From contig JAEXBL010000067.1 of the NCBI GenBank assembly GCA_023394015.1, forward strand, positions 1-9,375: DNA of 9,375 nucleotides, read 5' to 3'. Below are positions 1-8,673 of the stretch, one piece after another. The notes beneath the pieces were generated by a model. The model searched no databases, had not been told where the DNA came from, and was given only the letters and a program-made list of their open reading frames with translations. Every line of letters starts with the position of its first letter. Position 1 is the first letter of the stretch. Source of the DNA: Pseudomonadota bacterium (GTDB lineage Bacteria; Pseudomonadota; Gammaproteobacteria; Burkholderiales; Burkholderiaceae_C). Made by a program: the position numbers and the translations under genes.

Positions 1-29
1 GTCCAGATGGCAAGGCTCAACCAACCCAT
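1..29 (-). CDS. nuoM: NADH-quinone oxidoreductase subunit M, N-terminal start only (partial)
   Basis: Only the first nine codons and two bases are inside the window, reading MGWLSLAIW, after which the gene runs off the left edge. NuoM is an antiporter-like proton-pumping subunit of the complex I membrane arm. The call rests on three things: its position directly after nuoL, where nuoM stands in standard nuo operons; an ATG at 29-27 with a purine-rich GGAAGAGCGAG upstream (36-46); and an N-terminus resembling the short hydrophobic start of betaproteobacterial NuoM. The gap from the nuoL stop codon is 17 bases. The fragment is too short for any domain evidence, so the identification leans mostly on gene order. 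Confidence 0.8.
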
Positions 30-46
30 TTTGTTCTCGCTCTTCC

Positions 47-2059
47 TTACTTGTTGAGCCAGACGAAGTACGTCATCAGCACGAAGATGCCCAGAATCAT
101 CACCAGCGCATAGTGGTACAGGTAGCCGGACTGCAGCCGGCGCACGATGCCCGACACCCAGCCCACCAGCTTCCAGGAACCATTGACCACGGCGCCATCG
201 ATCAACGCGCGATCACCGCCCTGCCACAGGCCGGTGCCCAGCATGCGGACACCGCGGGCGATGACGTTCTCGTTGAACCAGTCCATGTAGTATTTGTTCT
301 CCAGCACGGTGTAGATCGGCTGGAAGATGCGCCTGATAGCCGCCGGCAGCGACGGGTTCACCATGTACAGGTAGAACGCCGCCGCCACGCCGGCCAGCGC
401 CAGCCAGAACGGCGCGGTGACGAAGCCGTGCAGGCCCATCGCCGCCCAGCCGTGGATCTCCTCGGCCAGTTCGGCCATGGCCGGATGGCGCGCCGCGTCG
501 ACGTGGATCACGCCCTGGAAGAAGTCACCGAACAGCATGGGCATCAGCGTCATGGCACCGATGACCACCGAGGGAATCGCCAGCAGCACCAGCGGCAGCC
601 ACACCACCCAGGGCGATTCGTGGGGCTTCTCGTCGTGGCCGTGGCCGTGTTCGTCGTGGTGTGCCTCCGGGTTCTGGTCGTAGCGCTCGGGGCCATGAAA
701 GACCAGGAAGTACAGGCGGAACGAGTAGAACGCGGTGACGAACACGCCGGCCAGCACCGCAAAGTAGGCGAAGCCCGCGGCCGGCAGGTTGCTGGCGTGC
801 ACCGCCTCGATGATGGCGTCCTTGGAATAGAAGCCCGAGAAGAACGGCGTGCCGATCAGCGCCAGCGAGCCCAGCAGGAAGGTGATCCAGGTGATGGGCA
901 TGTACTTGCGCACGCCGCCCATCCAGCGGATGTCCTGGTTGTGGTGCATGCCGATGATCACCGAACCGGCGGCCAGGAACAGCAGCGCCTTGAAGAAGGC
1001 GTGCGTCATCAGGTGGAACACCGCCACCGAATAGGCCGAGGCGCCCAGCGCCACCGTCATGTAGCCCAGCTGCGACAGGGTGGAATAGGCCACCACGCGC
1101 TTGATGTCGTTCTGGATGATGCCCAGAAAGCCCATGAACAGCGCCGTGATCGCGCCGATGACCAGGATGAAGTTGAGCGCCGTGTCGGACAGCTCGAACA
1201 GCGGCGACATGCGCGCCACCATGAAGATGCCGGCCGTCACCATGGTCGCCGCGTGGATCAGCGCCGAGATGGGGGTCGGGCCTTCCATGGAATCGGGCAG
1301 CCACACGTGCAGCGGGAACTGCGCCGACTTGCCCATGGCGCCGATGAACAGGCCGATGCAGATCACGGTGATCAGCATCCAGTCCGTGCCCGGAAAGCCC
1401 AGCGCCGCCAGCTCGCCCGACTTGGCGAACACCTCGGCGTAGTTCACCGTGCCGGCATAGGCGGCGATCAGGCCGATGCCCAGGATGAAGCCAAAGTCGC
1501 CCACGCGGTTGACCAGGAAGGCCTTCATGTTGGCAAAGATGGCCGTCGGCCGGTTGTACCAGAAGCCGATCAGCAGGTACGACACCAGGCCCACCGCTTC
1601 CCAGCCGAAGAACAGCTGCAGGAAGTTGTTGCTCATCACCAGCATCAGCATCGAGAAGGTGAACAGCGAGATGTACGAGAAGAAGCGGTTGTAGCCGTCG
1701 TCGTCGGCCATGTAGCCGATGGTGTAGATGTGCACCATCAGCGACACGAAGGTCACCACGCACATCATGGTGGCGGTGAGGCTGTCGACAAGAAAGCCGA
1801 CCTCCATCTTCAGGCTGCCGATGGTCATCCACTCGTAGATGGTCTGGTTGAAGTGGGCGCCGTCGACCAGCACGCTTCGCAGCGTCAGCGCCGACAGCAC
1901 GAAGGCCACCAGCACGCCCAGGATGGTCGCGCCGTGCGAGGCCGTGCGGCCGATGCGGTTGCCACCGAAGGCCGTGCCCAGGATGCCGGCCAGCAGGGAG
2001 CCCGCCAGCGGCGCCAGCGGCACGGTCAGCAGGGTTGCGGCAGAAAGGGTGGGAGTCAT
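47..2059 (-). CDS. nuoL: NADH-quinone oxidoreductase subunit L (distal proton-pumping membrane subunit)
   Basis: NuoL is the largest antiporter-like subunit, at the far end of the complex I membrane arm in the inner membrane. It contributes one proton channel and the long lateral helix. The protein has 670 residues, longer than the roughly 613 of E. coli NuoL, and is highly hydrophobic with many predicted membrane helices. Residues matching the known E. coli channel set are present: E154 (in FGWEAVGLVSYLL), D188, K244 (in MGKSAQFPLHVWLPDSMEGP), H269, H353 and K357 (in THAFFKALLF) and K413 (in GFYSKDA). The lateral helix and final membrane helix occupy about residues 580-670. A His-rich hydrophilic loop lies at about 467-480. 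The start ATG is 9 bases after the nuoK stop codon; the best Shine-Dalgarno match (GAAGGG, 2073-2078) is 13 bases away, hence weak. The stop is TAA. Coupling to nuoK translation is likely. Confidence 0.98.
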   Translation of the reverse strand: MTPTLSAATLLTVPLAPLAGSLLAGILGTAFGGNRIGRTASHGATILGVLVAFVLSALTLRSVLVDGAHFNQTIYEWMTIGSLKMEVGFLVDSLTATMMCVVTFVSLMVHIYTIGYMADDDGYNRFFSYISLFTFSMLMLVMSNNFLQLFFGWEAVGLVSYLLIGFWYNRPTAIFANMKAFLVNRVGDFGFILGIGLIAAYAGTVNYAEVFAKSGELAALGFPGTDWMLITVICIGLFIGAMGKSAQFPLHVWLPDSMEGPTPISALIHAATMVTAGIFMVARMSPLFELSDTALNFILVIGAITALFMGFLGIIQNDIKRVVAYSTLSQLGYMTVALGASAYSVAVFHLMTHAFFKALLFLAAGSVIIGMHHNQDIRWMGGVRKYMPITWITFLLGSLALIGTPFFSGFYSKDAIIEAVHASNLPAAGFAYFAVLAGVFVTAFYSFRLYFLVFHGPERYDQNPEAHHDEHGHGHDEKPHESPWVVWLPLVLLAIPSVVIGAMTLMPMLFGDFFQGVIHVDAARHPAMAELAEEIHGWAAMGLHGFVTAPFWLALAGVAAAFYLYMVNPSLPAAIRRIFQPIYTVLENKYYMDWFNENVIARGVRMLGTGLWQGGDRALIDGAVVNGSWKLVGWVSGIVRRLQSGYLYHYALVMILGIFVLMTYFVWLNK

Positions 2060-2068
2060 TGTTCTGTG

Positions 2069-2377
2069 TCAGCCCTTCAGCGTATGGAGCTCATCCACGT
2101 TGATGCTGCCCTTGGTGCGGAACAGCAGCATCAGGATGGCCAGGCCAATGGCCGCCTCGGCAGCGGCCACCGTGAGAATGAAGAACACGAACACCTGCCC
2201 GTGCATGTCGCCCAGGTAATGCGAGAAGGCGACGAAGTTCATGTTGATGGCCAGCAGCATCAGCTCGATCGCCATCAGCAGCACGATGATGTTCTTGCGG
2301 TTCAGGAAAATCCCGACCACCGACAGCGCGAACAGGATCGCGCCCAGCGTCAGGAAATGCGCCAGCGTCAGGCTCAT
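2069..2377 (-). CDS. nuoK: NADH-quinone oxidoreductase subunit K
   Basis: NuoK is a small three-helix membrane subunit, homologous to mitochondrial ND4L, that links the heel of complex I to the antiporter-like pumps. The protein has 102 residues, close to the usual 100. Three hydrophobic segments are visible at about residues 4-24, 30-50 and 62-85. The two conserved membrane glutamates are E38 (in LLMAIELML) and E74 (in [11 protein letters not shown]), which match E. coli E36 and E72, needed for coupled proton transfer. The ATG overlaps the nuoJ stop in an ATGA (2374-2377) and has the strongest ribosome binding site in this part of the operon, AGGAGGG, 6 bases upstream. Both the start and the function are secure. 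Confidence 0.98.
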   Translation of the reverse strand: MSLTLAHFLTLGAILFALSVVGIFLNRKNIIVLLMAIELMLLAINMNFVAFSHYLGDMHGQVFVFFILTVAAAEAAIGLAILMLLFRTKGSINVDELHTLKG

Positions 2378-3045
2378 GCCTTGCCCTCCTCTGCCGCCGC
2401 GGGCGCCGCCGGCGCGGCGGGCCCGGCCGCCGGCGTCGGCTCCATCTTCAGCAACTCGAAACGATCGGCCGCGCGCACGCGGATCTGCAGCGACGGGTCG
2501 ATCTTCTTGCTGTCCTTGCGCTCGCGCAAGGTGAGCGCGATGGCGGCGATCATGGCGATCAGCAGCAGCACCGCGGCGATCTCCACCGGGTACAGGTACT
2601 TGGTGTAGAGCAGCGTGCCCAGCTCCTTGGTGTTGGAGTACGGCACCACCTGGCCGGCGGCGTTGGTCACGGTCTCGGGCACGGCCGGCGCCTCGCTGAT
2701 GCGAAAGCCGCCGAACAGCACCATGGCCATTTCCAGCGTGATCAGCGCGCCCATCACCAGGGCCAGCGGAAAGTGCCGCCAGAAGCCCTGCCGCAGGCTG
2801 TCGATGTGGATGTCGAGCATCATCACCACGAACAGGAACAGCACCATCACCGCGCCCAGGTACACCAGCACCAGCGTGATGGCCAGGAACTCGGCCTTGA
2901 GCAGCAGCCAGATGCCGGCCGCCTGCGAGAAGGCCAGCATCAAAAACAGCACCGCGTGCACGGGGTTGCGCGCGGTGATCACCCGGAACGCCGCGAACAG
3001 CAGCACGAGTGCGAACAGATAGAAAAAGGCGGTGGTGACGTCCAT
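2374..3045 (-). CDS. nuoJ: NADH-quinone oxidoreductase subunit J
   Basis: NuoJ is homologous to mitochondrial ND6. It is a membrane subunit beside NuoK and NuoH that takes part in coupling quinone chemistry to proton pumping. The protein has 223 residues with about five hydrophobic segments (roughly 6-22, 29-48, 53-78, 92-113 and 153-173). The family signature is the third segment, [19 protein letters not shown], residues 60-78, which includes the region of the functionally important pi-bulge. The start at 3045 ([11 protein letters not shown]) is chosen because the reading frame upstream of it runs through nuoI and encodes Arg/His-rich nonsense. No good Shine-Dalgarno precedes it: the nearest GAAGG is 20 bases away, at the end of nuoI. 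The gap to nuoI is 23 bases. The tail from about residue 201 is low complexity, rich in Ala and Pro, and ends EEGKA. The stop overlaps the nuoK start. Confidence 0.96.
   Translation of the reverse strand: MDVTTAFFYLFALVLLFAAFRVITARNPVHAVLFLMLAFSQAAGIWLLLKAEFLAITLVLVYLGAVMVLFLFVVMMLDIHIDSLRQGFWRHFPLALVMGALITLEMAMVLFGGFRISEAPAVPETVTNAAGQVVPYSNTKELGTLLYTKYLYPVEIAAVLLLIAMIAAIALTLRERKDSKKIDPSLQIRVRAADRFELLKMEPTPAAGPAAPAAPAAAEEGKA
2384..2390 (-). promoter_or_regulatory. Shine-Dalgarno site of nuoK
   Basis: AGGAGGG on the minus strand lies 6 bases before the nuoK ATG. It falls inside the end of nuoJ, where it encodes part of the terminal Glu-Glu-Gly codons. Its near-perfect match to the anti-Shine-Dalgarno sequence supports the overlapping nuoK start at 2377. 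Confidence 0.85.
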
Positions 3046-3068
3046 GGTCTTGTGTGGTCTGTGCGCCT

Positions 3069-3578
3069 TCAGCGGTAAGGAGCGTCCGCGGCCTTGGCGG
3101 CGGCGATCTCGGACTCGTAGCGGTCGCCCACGGCCAGCAGCATGTCCTTGGTGAAATACAGGTCGCCGCGCTTCTCGCCGTGGTACTCGAGGATGTGCGT
3201 CTCCACGATCGAGTCCACCGGGCAGCTTTCTTCGCAGAAGCCGCAGAAGATGCACTTGGTCAGGTCGATGTCGTAGCGCGTGGTGCGGCGCGTGCCGTCG
3301 GCACGCTCGCCGGCCTCGATGGTGATGGCCACCGCCGGGCACACCGCCTCGCACAGCTTGCAGGCGATGCAGCGCTCCTCGCCGTTGTCGTAGCGGCGCA
3401 GCGCGTGCAGGCCACGAAAACGCGGCGACAGGGGCGTCTTTTCTTCAGGGAACTGGATGGTGACCTTGCGGCTGAAGGCGTAGCGGCCCGTGAGCGCCAT
3501 GCCCTTGAACAGCTCCGTGAGCATGAAGCTCTTGAAGAAATCTCGAATCGAAAAAGTTGATGCTGTGACGGAAGCCAT
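3069..3578 (-). CDS. nuoI: NADH-quinone oxidoreductase subunit I (two 4Fe-4S clusters N6a and N6b)
   Basis: NuoI is the ferredoxin-like subunit that carries electrons between NuoG and the terminal cluster N2 in NuoB. It sits at the base of the peripheral arm against the membrane. The protein has 169 residues. Two classical CxxCxxCxxxCP motifs are intact: C70, C73, C76 and C80, then C109, C112, C115 and C119. The N-terminal 35 residues ([18 protein letters not shown] and following) form the amphipathic stretch typical of the family. The frame stays open upstream to about 3860, but the start at 3578 has a GGAGGAG ribosome binding site 5 bases before it, gives a normal family length and leaves a 14-base gap to nuoH. 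Cluster ligands at the expected spacing leave no real alternative identity. Confidence 0.98.
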   Translation of the reverse strand: MASVTASTFSIRDFFKSFMLTELFKGMALTGRYAFSRKVTIQFPEEKTPLSPRFRGLHALRRYDNGEERCIACKLCEAVCPAVAITIEAGERADGTRRTTRYDIDLTKCIFCGFCEESCPVDSIVETHILEYHGEKRGDLYFTKDMLLAVGDRYESEIAAAKAADAPYR

Positions 3579-3583
3579 GACTT

Positions 3584-3590
3584 CTCCTCC
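3584..3590 (-). promoter_or_regulatory. Shine-Dalgarno site of nuoI
   Basis: GGAGGAG on the minus strand lies 5 bases upstream of the nuoI ATG, in the 14-base gap after nuoH. It decides the start at 3578 over in-frame upstream codons that lie inside nuoH. Confidence 0.85.
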
Positions 3591-3592
3591 GC

Positions 3593-4669
3593 TCAGTGCC
3601 AGATGTTCCAGGGACTGTGCAACCACAGGCCCACGAACACCAGGTAGATCAGGGTGACGGGAATGAAGATCTTCCAGCCCAGGCGCATGATCTGGTCGTA
3701 ACGGAAGCGCGGGAAGGTGGCGCGAATCCAGATGAACATCGACACCACGACAAAGGTCTTCAGCCCCAGCCAGATCCAGCCCGGGATGAAGTCCAGCGCG
3801 GCCACCGGGGGCAGCCAGCCACCCAGGAACAGCACCACCGCCAGGATGGACACCAGCCACATGCTGGCGTACTCGGCCAGGAAGAAGGTGGCAAAGCCCA
3901 TGCCCGAATATTCAACCATGTGGCCGGCGACGATCTCGGCCTCGCCCTCCACCACGTCGAACGGGTGGCGGTTGACTTCGGCCACGCCGGAGATCAGGTA
4001 GACGAAGAAGATGGGCAGCAGCGGCAGCCAGTTCCAGGACAAAAAGCCCAGGCCCCAGTCGGCCCCCATGCCCCTGGCCTGGCCCATCACGATGTCGGTC
4101 AGGTTCATGCTGCCCGACACCATCAGCACCACCAGGAAGCAAAAGCCCATGGCGATCTCGTAGCTGACCATCTGCGCCGAGGCACGCAGCGCGCCGATGA
4201 AGGCGTACTTGGAGTTCGACGCCCAGCCGGCGATGACCACGCCGTACACCTCGATCGAGGTGATGGCGAGGATCAGCAGCAGGCCGGCGTTGACGTTGGC
4301 CAGCGCCATGTCGGGGCCGAAGGGAATCACCACCCAGGCGGCCAGCGCCGGCATGATGGCCATCAGCGGACCCAGGAAGAACAGGGGCTTGTTGGCCGCC
4401 GTGGGACGGATGATCTCCTTGGTCAGCAGCTTCACCGCGTCGGCGATCGGCTGCAGCAGGCCCCAGGGGCCGGTGCGGTTGGGGCCGTGGCGCACCTGCA
4501 TGAAGCCCAGCAGCTTGCGCTCCCACAGCGTCAGGTAGGCCACGGCGCCCATCAGCGGCAGCAGCAGCACCACGATCTTGATCAGGTTCCACAGCACCGG
4601 CCAGGCGATGCCGGACCACCAGCCGCCGCTGAACAGGTTCAGGCCACCGTTGTAGAAGGCGTCGATCAT
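3593..4669 (-). CDS. nuoH: NADH-quinone oxidoreductase subunit H (quinone-site membrane subunit)
   Basis: NuoH is homologous to mitochondrial ND1. It is the membrane subunit that anchors the peripheral arm and forms the entry tunnel for ubiquinone together with NuoD and NuoB. The protein has 358 residues, somewhat longer than E. coli's 325, with about eight hydrophobic segments. Family motifs are clear: [20 protein letters not shown] at 49-68, followed by [16 protein letters not shown] (70-85); [21 protein letters not shown] at about 151-171; and the cytoplasmic acidic loop [20 protein letters not shown] at 233-252, then EYSGM. A conserved [18 protein letters not shown] lies near 315-332. The start ATG overlaps the nuoG stop by 4 bases and has AAGGAG 7 bases upstream. 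One oddity is that the loop reads AEVNRHP where AETNR is usual. Confidence 0.98.
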   Translation of the reverse strand: MIDAFYNGGLNLFSGGWWSGIAWPVLWNLIKIVVLLLPLMGAVAYLTLWERKLLGFMQVRHGPNRTGPWGLLQPIADAVKLLTKEIIRPTAANKPLFFLGPLMAIMPALAAWVVIPFGPDMALANVNAGLLLILAITSIEVYGVVIAGWASNSKYAFIGALRASAQMVSYEIAMGFCFLVVLMVSGSMNLTDIVMGQARGMGADWGLGFLSWNWLPLLPIFFVYLISGVAEVNRHPFDVVEGEAEIVAGHMVEYSGMGFATFFLAEYASMWLVSILAVVLFLGGWLPPVAALDFIPGWIWLGLKTFVVVSMFIWIRATFPRFRYDQIMRLGWKIFIPVTLIYLVFVGLWLHSPWNIWH

Positions 4670-6780
4670 GCTGCGGCTCCTTCACGGGCATCGGCCGTCA
4701 ACTGCAGCGACGGCGTGCGGCGCACGATGCCGTCGAGTTGGTAGATGCCCACCGGGTTGACGGTCGCGGTCGCGTCAGAAACGTCCACCGCCGCCGTGGT
4801 GCGGTTGCTCAGGCTGGCCGGCGGCGCGGCCTCCACGGCGGTGCCGCCCAGGGCCTGGGCCAGCACCTGCTGCGAGCTGTCGAACGCCGGTTGGCTGATG
4901 CCCAGCAGGTCGGCCAGCACGCGCAGCACCTTCCAGGCCGGGCGGGTGTCGCCCAGCGGGCGCACCACGGCATGAAAGCTCTGCACCCGCCCCTCGGCGT
5001 TGACGAAGGTGCCCGAGGTCTCGGTAAACGGCGCCACCGGCAGCAGCACGTCGCTGACGTCGAGGTTGGCTTTGAAGGGACTCAGGGTGACGACCATGTC
5101 GCAGCCCGACAGGGGGCGCCCGGCCGTGTCCGCACCCGGCTCGCAGTGCAGCAGCAACGCGGCCTTCAGGCCGCCAGCCAGCATCTGGCCGGCATTCAGG
5201 CCGCCGCCATGCGGCTGGGCCTTGACCAGTTGCGCGCCCACGGTGTTGGCGGCCTCGGTCAGGTAGCCGACGGAGGCGCCCGTCTGCTCGCCGATCCACT
5301 GGCACAGCGCCAGCAGGCTGGCGGCCCTGGGGTGCTGCGCGGCCGCATTGCCGAGCAGGATGGCTTTTTGCTCGCCCGACAGCAGCGCCTGGGCGATGGC
5401 CTTGGCGGCGTCGCTGGCGCTGCCGGCGGCAGGCGCCGACACGCCCTTGTGCTCGGCAATGGCCGTGGCCACGTCGGCCAGGCGCTGCGCCCAGTCGCCC
5501 GGCTCGGCCAGCAGCTGCGCGTGCAAGGGCATGGCCCAGGCGTCGGCGTTCTTCAGCAGGACCTCGGAGGTGATGGCGGTCACCGCCGCGCCGTGGCGCG
5601 CGGCCTGGCGGATGCGCTGGGCAAACAGCGGATGGTCCTTGCGCAGGTTGGAACCCACCACCAGCACGCTTTGCAGCTGGGACAGTGCGGCAATCGGCAG
5701 GCCCAGCCAGCGCACGCCCTCGATCGGGGCAAATTCTTGGTGGCGCAGGCGGTGGTCGATGTTGGCGCTGCCCAGGCCGCGCACCAGGGCGCCGGCCAGG
5801 TACAGCTCTTCCAGCGTGCTGTGCGGACTGACCAGGGCGCCGATGGCCGGGGCGCCGTGCTCGGCCTTGACCTGGTTCAGGCCGTTGGCCACGTATTCCA
5901 GGGCGGTCTGCCAGTCCACCTCTTTCCATTCGCCGCCCTGCTTGAGCATGGGCTTGGTGAGGCGCTCCTCGCCGTTCAGCGCCTCGTAGGAGAAGCGGTC
6001 GCGGTCGGCGATCCAGCACTCGTTGACGGCCTCGTTCTCGAAGGGCACCACGCGCATCACGCGGTGGCCCTTGACCTGCACGATGAGGTTGGCGCCGGTG
6101 GAGTCGTGCGGGCTGACGCTCTTGCGGCGCGACAGCTCCCAGGTGCGGGCGCTGTAGCGGAAGGGCTTGCTGGTCAGCGCGCCCACCGGGCAGATGTCGA
6201 TCATGTTGCCCGACAGCTCGGAATCGACCGACTGGCCGACGAAGGTGGCGATCTCGGCATGCTCGCCGCGGTTGGCCATGCCCAGCTCCATCACGCCGGC
6301 GATCTCCTGGCCGAAGCGCACGCAACGGGTGCAGTGGATGCAGCGGCTCATCTCCTCCATGGAGATCAGCGGGCCGACGTCCTTGTGGAACACCACGCGC
6401 TTTTCCTCGGCGTAGCGCGAGCCGGAGCTGCCGTAGCCCACCGCCAGGTCCTGCAGCTGGCATTCGCCGCCCTGGTCGCAGATCGGGCAGTCCAGCGGGT
6501 GGTTGATGAGCAGGAACTCCATCACCGACTTCTGCGCCTTGATGGCCTTGTCGGACTGGGTGCGCACGATCATGCCCTGCGTGACCGGCGTGGCGCAGGC
6601 CGGCATGGGCTTGGGCGCCTTTTCCACGTCCACCAGGCACATGCGGCAGTTGGCGGCGATGGACAGTTTCTTGTGGTAGCAGAAGTGCGGAATGTAGGTG
6701 CCGGCCTTCTCGGCCGCATGCATCACCATGCTGCCCTCGGGCACTTCCACCTTCTTGCCGTCGATGTCGATTTCAACCAT
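4666..6780 (-). CDS. nuoG: NADH-quinone oxidoreductase subunit G (iron-sulfur subunit, N1b, N4, N5)
   Basis: NuoG is the large peripheral-arm subunit, homologous to the mitochondrial 75 kDa subunit. It passes electrons from the NuoE/NuoF module toward NuoI. The protein has 704 residues, nearer the mitochondrial size (about 700) than E. coli's 908. The N-terminal 2Fe-2S domain has C34, C45, C48 and C62. The His-Cys3 4Fe-4S site follows as H94, C98, C101 and C107 ([14 protein letters not shown]). The next 4Fe-4S site is C147, C150, C153 and C197 (RCIHCTRC and DICPVGAL). From about residue 215 the protein is a degenerate molybdopterin-oxidoreductase fold, and the Cys motif for the extra N7 cluster is absent. 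The C-terminus keeps the conserved [14 protein letters not shown]. The ATG at 6780 lies 23 bases after nuoF with no convincing Shine-Dalgarno, but the protein begins exactly at the ferredoxin-like fold ([16 protein letters not shown]). Confidence 0.98.
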   Translation of the reverse strand: MVEIDIDGKKVEVPEGSMVMHAAEKAGTYIPHFCYHKKLSIAANCRMCLVDVEKAPKPMPACATPVTQGMIVRTQSDKAIKAQKSVMEFLLINHPLDCPICDQGGECQLQDLAVGYGSSGSRYAEEKRVVFHKDVGPLISMEEMSRCIHCTRCVRFGQEIAGVMELGMANRGEHAEIATFVGQSVDSELSGNMIDICPVGALTSKPFRYSARTWELSRRKSVSPHDSTGANLIVQVKGHRVMRVVPFENEAVNECWIADRDRFSYEALNGEERLTKPMLKQGGEWKEVDWQTALEYVANGLNQVKAEHGAPAIGALVSPHSTLEELYLAGALVRGLGSANIDHRLRHQEFAPIEGVRWLGLPIAALSQLQSVLVVGSNLRKDHPLFAQRIRQAARHGAAVTAITSEVLLKNADAWAMPLHAQLLAEPGDWAQRLADVATAIAEHKGVSAPAAGSASDAAKAIAQALLSGEQKAILLGNAAAQHPRAASLLALCQWIGEQTGASVGYLTEAANTVGAQLVKAQPHGGGLNAGQMLAGGLKAALLLHCEPGADTAGRPLSGCDMVVTLSPFKANLDVSDVLLPVAPFTETSGTFVNAEGRVQSFHAVVRPLGDTRPAWKVLRVLADLLGISQPAFDSSQQVLAQALGGTAVEAAPPASLSNRTTAAVDVSDATATVNPVGIYQLDGIVRRTPSLQLTADAREGAAA
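4677..4682 (-). promoter_or_regulatory. Shine-Dalgarno site of nuoH
   Basis: AAGGAG lies 7 bases before the nuoH ATG, inside the last codons of nuoG. It supports initiation at the ATGA overlap, with translation of nuoH coupled to nuoG. Confidence 0.8.
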
Positions 6781-6803
6781 GTGCTCAGTCCGATCCGATG
6801 CGC

Positions 6804-8150
<1,347 letters not shown>

Positions 8151-8154
8151 GGGC

Positions 8155-8673
8155 TCAGTCCTCCGCGTGGCGCAGGCCATCGACCAGCTGGTCGAGCTTG
8201 TCGTTGGACATGAAGCTGCACATGTTGCGGTCGTTGACCAGCATCACCGGCGCGTCGCCGCAGGCGCCCAGGCACTCGCAGGGCTGCACGGTGAACAGGC
8301 CGTCGGCGGTGGTGCCGTAAGGCTCGATGCCGAGCTTCTCGCACAGGTGCTTCAGCGCCTCGGGGCCGCCGGCAAACATGCACGGCGCGTTGGTGCACAC
8401 GTTCAGCTTGAAGCGACCCACCGGCTTCTGGTTGTACATGTTGTAGAAGGTCGTGACCTCGTGCACAGCCATGGGCGGCATGCCCAGGTAGTCGGCCACG
8501 GCCTGCTCGCTCTCGGGGCTGACCCAGCCCTGCTCCTGCTGCACGATGGCCAGGCAGGCCATCACCGCCGACTGCTTCTGGTCGGCCGGGTACTTGGCCA
8601 CCTCGCGCGCGAAACGCTCGCGCGTGGCCTCGGACAAGGCAGCCGCTGTGACGGGGGCGACGGCGGTACTCAT
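8155..8673 (-). CDS. nuoE: NADH-quinone oxidoreductase subunit E (2Fe-2S cluster N1a)
   Basis: NuoE is homologous to the mitochondrial 24 kDa subunit. It forms the NADH-dehydrogenase module with NuoF and carries the off-path 2Fe-2S cluster N1a. The protein has 172 residues, a normal length. An N-terminal helical domain (residues about 15-85, with [10 protein letters not shown] at 71-80) is followed by a thioredoxin-like fold. The four ligands are C93 and C98 (CTNAPC) and C134 and C138 (CLGAC, followed by GDAPVM). The start ATG overlaps the nuoD stop in an ATGA at 8670-8673, with GGAGAGA 7 bases upstream. The first dozen residues are a disordered-looking Ala/Thr/Val stretch. The stop lies 4 bases before nuoF, consistent with tightly coupled synthesis of the two partner subunits. 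Confidence 0.98.
   Translation of the reverse strand: MSTAVAPVTAAALSEATRERFAREVAKYPADQKQSAVMACLAIVQQEQGWVSPESEQAVADYLGMPPMAVHEVTTFYNMYNQKPVGRFKLNVCTNAPCMFAGGPEALKHLCEKLGIEPYGTTADGLFTVQPCECLGACGDAPVMLVNDRNMCSFMSNDKLDQLVDGLRHAED
8159..8164 (-). promoter_or_regulatory. Shine-Dalgarno site of nuoF
   Basis: GGAGGA on the minus strand lies 8 bases before the ATG at 8150 and spans the end of nuoE. It is the main reason for choosing this start over the in-frame ATG at 8180. Confidence 0.75.

Noticed and set aside
113..2608. An 831-codon open frame on the plus strand, antisense to nuoL, nuoK and part of nuoJ
   Set aside because: The translation is dominated by His, Gln, Arg, Asp and Val, the expected mirror of hydrophobic codons with high third-position GC. 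It crosses three real genes, has no domain-like segments, and stays open only because stop codons are rare antisense to GC-rich genes.
3046..3354. An extended NuoJ starting at 3354
   Set aside because: The extra 103 residues are Arg/His-rich out-of-phase sequence of nuoI. The membrane protein begins naturally at [11 protein letters not shown], position 3045.
4775..6640. A 621-codon minus-strand frame inside nuoG in another phase
   Set aside because: It is rich in Arg, Gly, Ala and Pro and covers sequence already explained by NuoG, which has all its iron-sulfur ligands.
8151..8180. A longer NuoF starting at an ATG at 8180
   Set aside because: The ten extra residues ([10 protein letters not shown]) overlap nuoE and have no Shine-Dalgarno, whereas the ATG at 8150 has GGAGGA at a good distance.
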